A stretch of 62,670 nucleotides of DNA from Pigmentiphaga humi. Lineage in GTDB: Bacteria > Pseudomonadota > Gammaproteobacteria > Burkholderiales > Burkholderiaceae_B. The first letter of the stretch is position 1. The number at the start of each line of letters is the position of its first letter. The stretch covers positions 1 through 62,670 of the forward strand of contig NZ_UWPJ01000031.1 of assembly GCF_900606115.1 (NCBI RefSeq). The letters run 5' to 3'. The translations under genes and the position numbers were made by a program. A model generated the notes under the pieces. The model saw nothing but the letters and a program-made list of their open reading frames with translations, made no database searches and was not told the DNA's origin. Below are positions 21,380-30,455 of the stretch, one piece after another.

Positions 21380-22351
21380 TCAATCCTGCAGTTCGATCTT
21401 CGCTTCCCGGATGACCTGCGCCCACTGGGCCGTCTCGGCCTTGATCTGGGCTTCGAATTCCGCGGGGCGCGATGCGACGATCGCCATGCCCAGGCCTTCC
21501 ACGCGCTGCTTGACGGCGGGCAGCGCGAGCGCCGCGGCCGCATCGCGCTGGATCTTGTCGATGATGGGCGCGGGCGTGCCGGCGGGTACCACCAGGCCGA
21601 TGAAGGCCTGGACCGCGAAGCCGGGGTATTTCTCCGCGACCGTGGCGTAATTCGGATAGGCGGGCTCGCGCTGGGTGCCGGTCGTGGCCAGCATCTTCAA
21701 GCGGCCGGACTGGATGTGCGGCATGAGCGAGAAAATGGGGTCGATCATCACCATGACCCGCCCGCCGATGACGTCGGTATGGGCCGGCGCGCTGCCTTTG
21801 TAGGGGATGTGGGTGAGTTCCACGCCCGCTTGCCGGGCGAGCAGGGCGCCGGCCAGGTGCGAGGTGCCGCCGGTGCCGGGGCTCGCGAAGGTGACGGCAT
21901 CCGGATGGCGCTTGGCGTATTCGATCATCTGCTCGAGCGTGTCGAACGGCGCCTGCGGATTGGCGGCGATGGCCAGCGGCACGCGTATCAGCTGCGTGAC
22001 GGCCGCCAGGTCCTCGTTCTTGTAAGGCAGTTTTTTCTGCAGGCTCGGGTTGATGACGTAGGCGGGATTGACCACGCCGATGGTGTAGCCGTCCGGGGCG
22101 GCCTTGGCCACCGCGGCCGTGCCCAGCATGGTGCTGGCGCCCGGTTTGTAATCCACGATGACCGGGTGTTTCCAGGTTTCGGCCAGTTGCTGGCTGACGA
22201 TGCGGGCCAGCACGTCCGTGGGGCCGCCGGCGGGGAAGGGAACGATCATCGTGGATGGGCCCTGGGGGTAGGCCGTATCCGCTGCGGCGTGGCCGCTCAG
22301 CAGCGCCGCCGCTGCCAGCGCGGCGCCCAGGATGCTTCGACGTGTCGACAT
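21380..22351 (-). CDS. Bug-family periplasmic binding protein (TTT substrate-binding)
   Basis: Secreted receptor of 323 aa. It has a Tat-like or Sec signal (RRSILGAALAAAALLSGHAAA), then the Bug core STMIVPFPAGGPTDVLAR and HPVIVDYKPGAST loops. The ATG follows GGAGAC. It is the last gene of the operon with the two oxygenase subunits (32 bases after the alpha subunit), so it probably captures the oxygenase substrate or a related aromatic acid. No membrane components of a TTT transporter are encoded beside it. Confidence 0.93.
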   Translation of the reverse strand: MSTRRSILGAALAAAALLSGHAAADTAYPQGPSTMIVPFPAGGPTDVLARIVSQQLAETWKHPVIVDYKPGASTMLGTAAVAKAAPDGYTIGVVNPAYVINPSLQKKLPYKNEDLAAVTQLIRVPLAIAANPQAPFDTLEQMIEYAKRHPDAVTFASPGTGGTSHLAGALLARQAGVELTHIPYKGSAPAHTDVIGGRVMVMIDPIFSLMPHIQSGRLKMLATTGTQREPAYPNYATVAEKYPGFAVQAFIGLVVPAGTPAPIIDKIQRDAAAALALPAVKQRVEGLGMAIVASRPAEFEAQIKAETAQWAQVIREAKIELQD

Positions 22352-22383
22352 GCTTGTCTCCGATGTTGTTGTAAGGAAAGGCG

Positions 22384-23748
22384 CTAGCGGTTCAGCCCGC
22401 GCCGCATCAGCCGATGCCAGGCGCGATAGCCGTCGTGGAAGCAGGTTTCGTCGCCCAGCGTCCTGGGGCCCAGGCGGCCGTCGATATGGCGCATGCCGAG
22501 TTCCGCCGCATAAGGGTCGATGGACTGCATGCCGCTGGTGTCCAGGCCGCGCAGGTAGCCCGCCGTCCAGCCCGCCGCCCGGGCCGCGAAGCCCGCCTGG
22601 CTATGCTCGTACGCCACGTTGTCGTCGGGCGTGGCCAGGCCGCTGGCATTGAAGAAGTCCTCGTAGTCGCGGATGCGCGCGGCCCGCAGGTCCGCTTCCT
22701 CGCCCTTGGGAGCGAGGCAGTGCGTGCGCATTTCCGTCTGGTCCGCCGCGAGCGGGTGGATGACGCGCAGCATGACGCTGGTGACGTTGTCCACGATCTG
22801 CAGGTTGGGGAATATGGTGAGATTGCGCGCGCGCAGTGCCCAGCGGACGCGGGTGTCGTCCATGGCGGCCGCACAGGCGGCGCGGCGGCGGGCCAGCAGG
22901 GCGGCCGAGGCGCGGCTCTCGCGCCAGGTCACCGCGTGGCCGTGGCCGAAGCTGAACGTGCCCTGGACCTCGGCCTGGGCCGGCGGCATGCCGCCCGCAA
23001 ACGCATCCGTCTCGCGCCGCGCCAGCAGCTCCACGTAAGAAGCGTGCGTGGACGAGAAGTGATACATGTCCAGCGAATTTTCCAACTGCAGCTTCCAGTT
23101 GGCCTGGAAGGTGTAGCCGGCGTTCCCGGGCACGAACTCCAGGCCTTGCGGCCCTTGGTCGACGATCAGGTCCAGGAAGGCGCGGGCATCGCCCAGATAT
23201 TCGTCGAGCGGAGGCACGTCTTCCGACAGGCTGGCGAAGAGAAAGCCGCGATAGCTGCCGAAGCGCGCGACGGGCGCGAGTCCGTGGTCCGAGGCCTGGA
23301 ACCAGCCCGGATAGCGGCCTTCGGCCTGGTTGGAGACATACTGGTTGGCGCCGTCGCTGCCGTACACCCAGCCGTGGTAGCGACAGGTGTGAGTGCGCCG
23401 GTTGCCGCTGCGCTGAGTGGCGACCATCATGCCGCGGTGGCGGCACGAGTTCAGCAGGCAATGCAGCCGGCCTTCGCCGTCGCGGGTGACCAGGACGGGT
23501 TGGCGGCCGATGCGCGTGGTAAGGAAGTCGTGCGCACGGGGCAACTGGCTATCCAGTCCCACGAAGACCCAGGTGCTTTCGAAGACGGACGCCTGCTCGT
23601 GCTCGAAGACGGCGGGGTCCGTGAACGCATCGCGGTGGACGCGGAAAATGCCCTGCTCGGCCCGGTCGTCGAGCAGCCGGTCCAGGTCCGCTCCGGTGAG
23701 CGGCGCGCGGGCGTCGGAGGGGGCGTCTCCCCGAGGATTCATCGACAT
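22384..23748 (-). CDS. Aromatic ring-hydroxylating oxygenase, alpha subunit
   Basis: Rieske non-haem iron oxygenase large subunit of 454 aa. The Rieske [2Fe-2S] site is SCRHRG (C102, H104) with CRYHGW (C122, H125). The mononuclear iron site is DMYHFSSTH (D227, H230, H235). It pairs with the small subunit encoded 10 bases upstream, so an (alpha-beta)n dioxygenase of the benzoate/anthranilate/salicylate-like group is expected. Neither a ferredoxin nor a reductase is encoded in the cluster, so electrons must come from elsewhere. The ATG is behind AGGAGC. The substrate is not readable. Confidence 0.92.
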   Translation of the reverse strand: MSMNPRGDAPSDARAPLTGADLDRLLDDRAEQGIFRVHRDAFTDPAVFEHEQASVFESTWVFVGLDSQLPRAHDFLTTRIGRQPVLVTRDGEGRLHCLLNSCRHRGMMVATQRSGNRRTHTCRYHGWVYGSDGANQYVSNQAEGRYPGWFQASDHGLAPVARFGSYRGFLFASLSEDVPPLDEYLGDARAFLDLIVDQGPQGLEFVPGNAGYTFQANWKLQLENSLDMYHFSSTHASYVELLARRETDAFAGGMPPAQAEVQGTFSFGHGHAVTWRESRASAALLARRRAACAAAMDDTRVRWALRARNLTIFPNLQIVDNVTSVMLRVIHPLAADQTEMRTHCLAPKGEEADLRAARIRDYEDFFNASGLATPDDNVAYEHSQAGFAARAAGWTAGYLRGLDTSGMQSIDPYAAELGMRHIDGRLGPRTLGDETCFHDGYRAWHRLMRRGLNR

Positions 23749-23758
23749 GGCTGCTCCT

Positions 23759-24259
23759 TCAGATGCAATAGAAATCGAGCACGGTCGGAACCTTGTCGTT
23801 GATCAGCACGGCCTTCTTGCGCGCGATGCGCGGCGAGCCGTCCCGCATCACGAGCGTATGCTCGCAGCGACAGGCGGCGGTCCGCAGCAGTTCGGTGCGC
23901 AGGTCGTAGATCTGGGTGACGCAGTACGAGCGCACCAGCCATGCGCCGTCCGCGTCGGCCGGAACGACCATGGGATTGCTGATGCATCGCAGGGTGCGGG
24001 GCAGCGGCTGCGACGCCAGCGACTTCGTGCCGGTTGCGCGCTTGACCCGCTCTTCCAGCCGTTGGCGCCCGGCTGCGTAGATCAGGGAGATTTCACAGGA
24101 GGGATCGTCCGTGGCGACGTGGTCGTCTTTCCAGGCGGGCACCCAGAACACGGCGTCGGGCTCATAGAGGGACAGCCACTCTTGCCAGCGCTGTTCGTCG
24201 AGACATCGCGCTTCGGTATAGAGCAGTTCGATCAGTGAGGTGTTCGTGGTTTCCGTCAT
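23759..24259 (-). CDS. Aromatic ring-hydroxylating oxygenase, beta subunit
   Basis: Small structural subunit of 166 aa with the SnoaL/NTF2-like fold. Characteristic parts are LIELLYTEARCLDEQRWQEW (split over helices 1-2), LYEPDAVFWVPAW and the region RTLRCISNPMV. It is the first gene of the operon; the alpha subunit follows after 10 bases. The order beta-alpha is less usual than alpha-beta. The ATG at 24259 matches the family N-terminus. Confidence 0.88.
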   Translation of the reverse strand: MTETTNTSLIELLYTEARCLDEQRWQEWLSLYEPDAVFWVPAWKDDHVATDDPSCEISLIYAAGRQRLEERVKRATGTKSLASQPLPRTLRCISNPMVVPADADGAWLVRSYCVTQIYDLRTELLRTAACRCEHTLVMRDGSPRIARKKAVLINDKVPTVLDFYCI

Positions 24260-24337
24260 GGCTGCGCCGCATGCAAGATCCGGGCGGCAGCTCGTCCATG
24301 GCGCCGCGATCGGAACGGCGCCATTAGACGGCCGGTG

Positions 24338-24388
24338 GTTTAACAAGTAAAGTCATGAAGTCTTGTTAACCTACAAGAACAGCTTGTG
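24338..24388. promoter_or_regulatory. Candidate LysR operator, inverted repeats with CTTGT/ACAAG half-sites
   Basis: TTAACAAG (24340-24347) is the exact inverse of CTTGTTAA (24362-24369). A second pair, ACAAG (24373-24377) and CTTGT (24383-24387), follows and overlaps the regulator's GTG start. The arrangement suits LysR-type binding with autoregulation and activation of the oxygenase operon. Confidence 0.55.
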
Positions 24389-25303
24389 AATATATCCACC
24401 CGCCAGATGAAGGCCTTCCTCTGCCTGGCGCGCCTGCAGAGCTTCACGCGCGCGGCCGAGCAATTGCACATCACGCAGGCCGGCCTGAGCGCGATGATGC
24501 GCGATCTCGAAACCCAGTTCGATTGCCGGCTGTTCGATCGCACCACGCGAGCGGTGTCGCTGACCCCGGCCGGACTGCAGCTCGTTCCGCGCGTGGAGCG
24601 CATGCTGGCCGAATTCGGCGACGCCTGTCTGGCGCTGGGCAAGATCAGCGCGCACGCCAAGCGCGTGCTGACCGTGGCCGTCGCGCCCGTGGTCGCGTCC
24701 AGCCTTTTCGCCGAAGTCTGCGAGCATTTCGGCAGAAAGGAGCCGGAGGTGACGGTCAGGCTCCGCGACGTCAACAAGGAGCGCATCCTGGCCATGGTCG
24801 AAAGCGGCGAGGTCGACGTCGGCTTCTGCGCCCAACCCAATCCCGCCGCCGCCACCGAACGCCTGCCGCTGTTCAAGTGCCACTTGCTGTGCATCGCCAA
24901 GCCCGGCGTGCTCAAGCTCGCGCCCTCGCGCGACGGCGGACTGCCCACGGTGACCTGGGCGCAGTTGCCGGCCTTGCCCATTCTCGCGTCCGCCGATCCC
25001 AGCCAGGGCTTGATCGACGCCTATCTGGACCGGATCGGCCGGGCGCACGAAGAGCGGCCGGCCTACGAAAGCATGCCCACCATCATCGCGATGGCCGCGA
25101 GCGGCTTCGGCATAGGCTTCGTGCCGTCCTTCGCCTTGCCGACCTGTCTGCGCCTGGGCGTCGAGGTCGCGCGCCTGCAGCGGCCCTCGGTGGCCGTCGA
25201 TTTCTACCGCATTACCAAGAAGGGGCGCGAAGTGCCGCGCCTGGTCGATCCGTTCGTGGCTTCCCTGGTCGAGGTGGCGCACCAGGTGGGCGTGGCGCGC
25301 TAG
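24386..25303 (+). CDS. LysR-family regulator of the oxygenase operon
   Basis: LysR-type regulator of 305 aa. The helix-turn-helix is SFTRAAEQLHITQAGLSAMM (residues about 18-37), and the C-terminal two-lobed effector domain follows. The start is GTG at 24386 (an ATG lies at residue 8). It is divergent from the beta-alpha-Bug operon, and the 126-bp gap holds paired inverted repeats with the LysR look. It very probably activates the oxygenase genes in response to the aromatic substrate. Confidence 0.9.
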   Translation: MNISTRQMKAFLCLARLQSFTRAAEQLHITQAGLSAMMRDLETQFDCRLFDRTTRAVSLTPAGLQLVPRVERMLAEFGDACLALGKISAHAKRVLTVAVAPVVASSLFAEVCEHFGRKEPEVTVRLRDVNKERILAMVESGEVDVGFCAQPNPAAATERLPLFKCHLLCIAKPGVLKLAPSRDGGLPTVTWAQLPALPILASADPSQGLIDAYLDRIGRAHEERPAYESMPTIIAMAASGFGIGFVPSFALPTCLRLGVEVARLQRPSVAVDFYRITKKGREVPRLVDPFVASLVEVAHQVGVAR

Positions 25304-25360
25304 GGCGCGGGCGAACCAGCCCACGCAGCCCAGGCTGTCCGCCACGGTTTCTCGGCCGGG

Positions 25361-28267
25361 TCATTCCAGCAGCAGTGCCAGCTTGTTGATGATGCCGAGG
25401 CTGCTGGGGTTGACGATGTCCAGGGGCGTACGCTCGGGCGCGAAGTTCAACGCCTTCTTCAGGCCGTCGCCCACGGTCGTGGCGCTCAGCGGCAGCAGCA
25501 TCACGTAGGTATCGCCACCGGCCATGGCCTGGGCGATGTCCACCGCCGCGCCGTCGCTCATGCGCCGCACCGTGCGCTGGGCGGAGGGGTTGTTGCTTGG
25601 CCGGAAGGCACTATAGGCTCCGTCGGAGTAATGGGCGAGCATGGTCTCGTTGAGGTAGCGCTGCGCAACCGAGTACCGGTTGCCGCGGACGATCTGATCG
25701 GGGTCGGGGTCCGCGGCACGGTAGGACAGCGGGACGACCATGAGCACGTTGAACTTGGCCAGGCGCGCGGGGTCGTTGCCGGACTGCGGGAAGTTCACCG
25801 AGTAGTTCCAGCTCAACCGCTCCAGAAACGAGTTCTCCTGGGCCGCCACGACCTCGCGCATGGGCTTGCTTGCGAAAAACGGGAACGACTCTTCCAGACC
25901 CAGCACCTGGTAGCCCTCGTACTTCGGGTTCAGCGCGGGTTTCAAGGCGAGGCCGGTCCAGTCGTAGGGCCGCAGCGTCCAGCTGGCGCCATAGATCGCC
26001 TGGTAGGCGCCGAAGTTCTGCACGAACACCAGCGTCGGCGGGCTGCCCTGATTGAAGATATAGACCGGGTACCAGGGGGTCTGGATGGATTTTGCGCTGC
26101 GGTAGAGCGAGAGCGGATCGGTGTTGGGATTGCTGAAATCCACCGTCGCCAGATCGTCGCTTCCTATCTGCAGCGAGGTCCAGGTGACCAGTTGCGCGCC
26201 GCCGTCGGCGGTCCAGCGCAGCGGCATGTAGCCGCCGGGCGCGACCGCCCATGCCTTGCCCTTGACGGGGTCGAGCAGGGTGCCCATCACGTAGTCGTAG
26301 TAGTCCAGGTCCTGCAGGCTCTTGTACAGCTCGCTCTGCGCCTTGGTGCTGCTCGTGCCCAGGACCGCCTTTTTGTAGCCAGCCAGCACCGCCGTGGTCA
26401 GGTCCGTGCCCTGCTGGAGCGTCAGGGTGACCAGCTCATAGGCCCGGGCCGATGCCGCCAGGTAGAACTGGTGGTAGCGCGCGCTCATCTCGGGCGTGAC
26501 GTTGCTGGCCGAGAAATTGGCCAGGAAGCGCAGGTAGGAGTCGAGCCTGCCGAGTTTTTCCACCCCCAGCATCAAGTCCATCAGATGGGGAAAGCTGCCG
26601 ATGGTTTTGGTGGCGCCGGGAATGTCGAGGTTGGGGCGCAGCTGGGGAATGACGCCGTCATAGGGTAGGGTCTCGAAGCCGTTGACGTACATTTTGTCGA
26701 AACGCACGAGATTGCCTTCGCTGGCCTGCGGCGGTTGCTGGAGTTGCTTGGCGCGCTGATTCAGTGTGTCCAGCTCGGCGACGAGCTGGAGATAGGCATT
26801 GCTGCTGTCCTGGCCGGCTTGCAGCAGCGTGCTGTCGTCAGCATCGAGTATCACCAGTCCGCTGTCGGCCCGCTTGCGCGAACGCTCCAGTTGGTCCGCG
26901 TCCTTGGCGGCCTTCTTGTCCGCCTGGTATTGCTTCCACTGGTCATAGGAGGTGAACGCCGTGTCCGGCGGGACGTCCTGTTCAGGGTGCTTGGGGCCCA
27001 CCGGTTCGGGCAGCTTCACCCCGGGATCCTTGGGCAGGCTGCCCATGGGCGGCACTTCGGACGTGCTCTGGTCCTTCAGCATGGTATGCAGGCTGTTGAC
27101 CCAGGCCGCGGTGTCCGCCACGCCGGCGGGCATGGACTCGGCCGAGACCTGAACGTTCTGGACGGCCGAGGCCCAGCCGTTCTGCTTGTAGTACTGGAAC
27201 GATCCCGATGCCCCGGCGCCGGAGTTCAGCGTCTCGTACTCGACCGAGAGCGACGCGCCGTATTGCGCCTCGGTGTTGCCGCTGGCCTTGCTGAAGGTGA
27301 GCTGGCCCTTGGCGATGCCCCGGTTCATCGAGGTGGTCCTGGAGACGAACGAGTCGCCGTTGAAGGCGTAGAAGTCGGCGATGGCGCTCACGATCTTGCG
27401 GCGCAGCTCGGTCATCTCGCCGACCAGCAGCGCCTGGATGGACGCGTCGGTGCACAGCCCGTGCTGCGTCCGCAGATCGGAGAAGACGGTCTCCATGCGC
27501 GTCAGCAGCTGGATGTTGGCGTAGGGTTCCGTGTCCGCCTGCTTGTAGCGGTCGACCTTGACGCTGGCAATGTAGGGCTTGCCGGCGCAGGCGGCGGTGG
27601 GCGCGCTTTCGGTGGTAGCGACGTAGCTCTGCAGTTGCTCATCGGTCAGTTTGGTGCCGATGAGGTAGGGCGTCAGGTTCTCGGTGCCTGTGAACCCGGA
27701 GTTCAAGAGGGCGACGACGTTGTTGGTGTTGGCGGACACCATCTGGACGCTGATGGTGCCATCGGAATTGGTGCTCTCCCAGGCGTTGGCCTGGTGGTAA
27801 GCCCCCGCGGCCCTGAAGCCCGAGTAGGTGCCGGATACCGAGCCGTCGATGGTGGTCTGGCTGCTGGCCGAGCTGGCGGTCTTGTTGCTGGTGAGCCTGA
27901 GCTCGGTCTTTTCTTGCGAACCCGTGGTGTCCACGTTCAGCCGGTTGTCCTCCTTCAGCCGGCCCAGGTCGAAGATGGGGCGCAGGTTGTAGGTGGAGGC
28001 GGCGGAGTCGATGCTGGAGCCGACCGACAGCGACTTGATGCTGTCCGGCGTGATGTCCGTGCCTCGGCTGGCGTTCAGCAGATAGCGGTTGAAATCCTCC
28101 TCGTCCATGGACGCGTTCGCGGCCAGGGCGGGGTAGAGCGAGGTGTTGGACGGCTCAGGCTCGGTCGAGCCGCCGCCGCAACTGGCCAGGCAGGCCAGGC
28201 AGGCCAGCGCCGCCGGCCGCAGGGCCGGGGCGACGAGAGCGGAGCGGCCCGTGCGCGTTTGTTGCAT
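25361..28267 (-). CDS. Large secreted lipoprotein of unknown function (possible MACPF-like region)
   Basis: 968-aa lipoprotein. The signal peptide ends in the lipobox LASC (C30), followed by GGGS, so it should be anchored in a membrane, probably the outer one. I do not recognise the family with confidence. Residues about 240-330 contain a helix-rich lead-in and then FNGDSFVSR (302-310), which recalls the YGxxFV segment of MACPF/perforin proteins, followed by alternating beta-rich sequence. Around 440-470 there is a charged Lys/Asp helix, and the C-terminal half is Tyr/Trp/Asn-rich. It follows the other lipoprotein gene by 82 bases, and they are probably co-transcribed. The ATG at 28267 has AGGAAC upstream; an in-frame ATG at 28306 lies in a hairpin loop. 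Confidence 0.7.
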   Translation of the reverse strand: MQQTRTGRSALVAPALRPAALACLACLASCGGGSTEPEPSNTSLYPALAANASMDEEDFNRYLLNASRGTDITPDSIKSLSVGSSIDSAASTYNLRPIFDLGRLKEDNRLNVDTTGSQEKTELRLTSNKTASSASSQTTIDGSVSGTYSGFRAAGAYHQANAWESTNSDGTISVQMVSANTNNVVALLNSGFTGTENLTPYLIGTKLTDEQLQSYVATTESAPTAACAGKPYIASVKVDRYKQADTEPYANIQLLTRMETVFSDLRTQHGLCTDASIQALLVGEMTELRRKIVSAIADFYAFNGDSFVSRTTSMNRGIAKGQLTFSKASGNTEAQYGASLSVEYETLNSGAGASGSFQYYKQNGWASAVQNVQVSAESMPAGVADTAAWVNSLHTMLKDQSTSEVPPMGSLPKDPGVKLPEPVGPKHPEQDVPPDTAFTSYDQWKQYQADKKAAKDADQLERSRKRADSGLVILDADDSTLLQAGQDSSNAYLQLVAELDTLNQRAKQLQQPPQASEGNLVRFDKMYVNGFETLPYDGVIPQLRPNLDIPGATKTIGSFPHLMDLMLGVEKLGRLDSYLRFLANFSASNVTPEMSARYHQFYLAASARAYELVTLTLQQGTDLTTAVLAGYKKAVLGTSSTKAQSELYKSLQDLDYYDYVMGTLLDPVKGKAWAVAPGGYMPLRWTADGGAQLVTWTSLQIGSDDLATVDFSNPNTDPLSLYRSAKSIQTPWYPVYIFNQGSPPTLVFVQNFGAYQAIYGASWTLRPYDWTGLALKPALNPKYEGYQVLGLEESFPFFASKPMREVVAAQENSFLERLSWNYSVNFPQSGNDPARLAKFNVLMVVPLSYRAADPDPDQIVRGNRYSVAQRYLNETMLAHYSDGAYSAFRPSNNPSAQRTVRRMSDGAAVDIAQAMAGGDTYVMLLPLSATTVGDGLKKALNFAPERTPLDIVNPSSLGIINKLALLLE

Positions 28268-28290
28268 GTTGAGGTTCCTGCTTCGACAGC

Positions 28291-28319
28291 TCCCATCGGT
28301 TGCCATGCAAACGATGGGA
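28291..28319 (-). promoter_or_regulatory. Hairpin between the two lipoprotein genes
   Basis: The 13-base arm at 28291-28303 pairs with 28307-28319 with one mismatch and a 3-base loop. No T tract follows on the minus strand, so it is more likely an mRNA stability, processing or translation element than a terminator. The loop holds the alternative ATG (28304-28306) of the downstream gene. Confidence 0.5.
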
Positions 28320-28349
28320 GCATATTTGACGGGTAGGGTGCTGCCGGTC

Positions 28350-30455
28350 CTAGTTGTCGTACTTCACCGGTACAGGGAAGCTTAGGTGGTTCTTGACCAC
28401 AGCCTGGTCGTTCTCCCGCTGCTGGTTGGGGTCTGCGCTATCGCACCAGGTGTCGGACTTGGGATGCTTGACGCCCTTGGCGGTCATGACGCTGCACGCG
28501 GACTTGTCGACGATCTGCGCGCGATTGGTGGGGCAGCTCTTCAGGTCGCCGGTGCACTTGGCGAACTTCTCCCGGACGTAGATGGTGTAGACGTTGTCTT
28601 CCATGTCGGTGAAACGGGCCTTCAGGGGGTACGACGGCACGGTGCCGACGCGGAATCCGCTGATCTGGCTGTTGGTCGGCATGATCACGTCCTGCTTGTC
28701 CTGGTTGCAGTTCGGGTCGGCGGGGTCGGTGTTCAGCGAGCAGACGCCGTACTTCTTGAGGATCGGCACATTGATGCGGCCAGCCAGCGCCTGGGGCACG
28801 CCCAGTCCCACCGAGAAACCATCGGCGTAGTTGAAGGATTTTTCGTTCTCCAGACCCTGCGTGCCGCCCACGGTGAACACCAGGCCGTCGCCCAGCTCGC
28901 TCATGAAGCCCACGGCGTCATCCACCGAGAAGGCGTAGGCGCTCATGTCCAGATCGTCGTGGATCAGCTTGACGTAGGGGTTGAAGGCCAGCTTGGTGTT
29001 GGCCTGGACGTCGGCCTGCCTGTAGTTGTATTGCAGATCCTCGATGTAAAGGGCCTGCAGGTAGGCGTGGTCGTGGCCGTTGACCTTGGTGTCGACCAGC
29101 TTGTTGGCGTCCGAGCCGCAGCCTTCGTTGAACGGCACCCAGCCGTAGATGTGCTTGATGGCTTCCCAGAACTTGAACTCGGCGACGTGCGCCGGTATCT
29201 TGCCCGAGCCCGCGGGATCGCCGGTGCACTGCTTGTTGGCGTACATGGTCAGGTACTTCTTGTGGTTCTCGGCGAAGAAGTCCTTGACCAGGGCCAGGTC
29301 CTCCTGCATCGCCTGCGGGGCGGGGCAGTCCTGGGGGTACTTCTTGCTCGTGTAGGCGCTGATGTCCTCGCTGCCCCAATCGACGCAGGAGCCCCACAGG
29401 TCCTGAATGTTCTGCACCGCCTGGCCCCATTGCATGGTGCGTTGTTCCTCGGGGGTGCATTGCCCTTCGATGCATTTCATCACCGTCAGCACCGGCGGGT
29501 TCTTGCCGTCGGCCGGCTTGACGGGCACGTCGGGATCCTCGATCAGGTAGCCGTTGCGCTGGGCGAAGATGTTGTAGCCGCCGGGCAGGCGCAGTTCGCT
29601 CATGTTGTAGACCGGCCAGCCCTCGCCCAGGCCGCCGGTTTTGACGAAATTGCTCAGGGCGGTGCGGAATTCGGCCGGCTTTTTCGCCGAGCCGCTGTAG
29701 CCGATGTAGGGATTGCTGCGCACGCCGATGGCCACGGGCATGTAGACGTGATCGACGTAGGAGATGTTGTAGCCCACGTTCTCGGGCTTGAGCATCCGCG
29801 TGGTCTGCTTGGGGGGGACGATGGAATCGCCGAAGGTGTATTCCGACAACTGGGCGAACACGTCCTCCTGGAACTGCACCGGGCTGGTGTAGGTGCTCAG
29901 GGTGCACGCCGTGCCCTGCCCCTTGCAGGTCACGCCTGCCGGCGTGGTCGCGGGCTTGTCGTCGCCGTTGCGCAGCCGCTTGTTGCGGTCGGCCAGCAAC
30001 ACGCGGCCGCCGTTCCACCAGGTGACGTAGTTGCCCGGCGACAATTGGCTGTACAGCGGCAGCGTGAGGGTGACCTCCGAGTCCGGCGGGATGCCTTTGC
30101 CGTCGTTGACGTAGAGCTTGTAGACCGCCTCGGTGGGAAAGGGGTCGGTGGAGCGCAGGCAGCCCTGCACCCACTGGTTGACACTGTTCATGCTGGTAGC
30201 CAGCACGGGGTAGATCTGCTCGTCGGAGTTGTTGCGGATGGTGATGGTCTTGGCTTTGACCACCACGCTCTTGCCGTCGTAGTCCTTGCAGGTGATGGGT
30301 GCGCTGCCCGTGGGCAGGCCATCAGGGTCGCTGCTGCTTGTCGGCTCGGAGGCGCCGTCGCCGCCGCAGGCCGCCAGGGCGAGGGTGAGCGCCAGCGCGA
30401 CGGCGGCGGCGGGCACCGGGGATGGGGCCTTGCCAAGTGGAGGAGAGGCGCGCAT
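28350..30455 (-). CDS. Large secreted lipoprotein of unknown function (possible thaumatin/GH64-like domain)
   Basis: 701-aa lipoprotein with a long hydrophobic signal and lipobox LAAC (C30), then GGDGASEP and a Ser-rich linker. It has many cysteines (about 18 after the lipobox), consistent with a disulfide-bonded extracytoplasmic protein. Residues about 55-330 contain beta-sandwich-like phrases such as ITIRNNS, WWNGGRVLLADR, YNISYVDHVYMPVAIG and LPGGYNIFAQRNGYL, which recall thaumatin-like or GH64-type proteins. This is a weak resemblance, not a firm call. The C-terminal part includes CSLNTDPADPNC. It is first gene of the pair, transcribed away from the LuxR-type regulator across 479 bp. Confidence 0.7.
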   Translation of the reverse strand: MRASPPLGKAPSPVPAAAVALALTLALAACGGDGASEPTSSSDPDGLPTGSAPITCKDYDGKSVVVKAKTITIRNNSDEQIYPVLATSMNSVNQWVQGCLRSTDPFPTEAVYKLYVNDGKGIPPDSEVTLTLPLYSQLSPGNYVTWWNGGRVLLADRNKRLRNGDDKPATTPAGVTCKGQGTACTLSTYTSPVQFQEDVFAQLSEYTFGDSIVPPKQTTRMLKPENVGYNISYVDHVYMPVAIGVRSNPYIGYSGSAKKPAEFRTALSNFVKTGGLGEGWPVYNMSELRLPGGYNIFAQRNGYLIEDPDVPVKPADGKNPPVLTVMKCIEGQCTPEEQRTMQWGQAVQNIQDLWGSCVDWGSEDISAYTSKKYPQDCPAPQAMQEDLALVKDFFAENHKKYLTMYANKQCTGDPAGSGKIPAHVAEFKFWEAIKHIYGWVPFNEGCGSDANKLVDTKVNGHDHAYLQALYIEDLQYNYRQADVQANTKLAFNPYVKLIHDDLDMSAYAFSVDDAVGFMSELGDGLVFTVGGTQGLENEKSFNYADGFSVGLGVPQALAGRINVPILKKYGVCSLNTDPADPNCNQDKQDVIMPTNSQISGFRVGTVPSYPLKARFTDMEDNVYTIYVREKFAKCTGDLKSCPTNRAQIVDKSACSVMTAKGVKHPKSDTWCDSADPNQQRENDQAVVKNHLSFPVPVKYDN

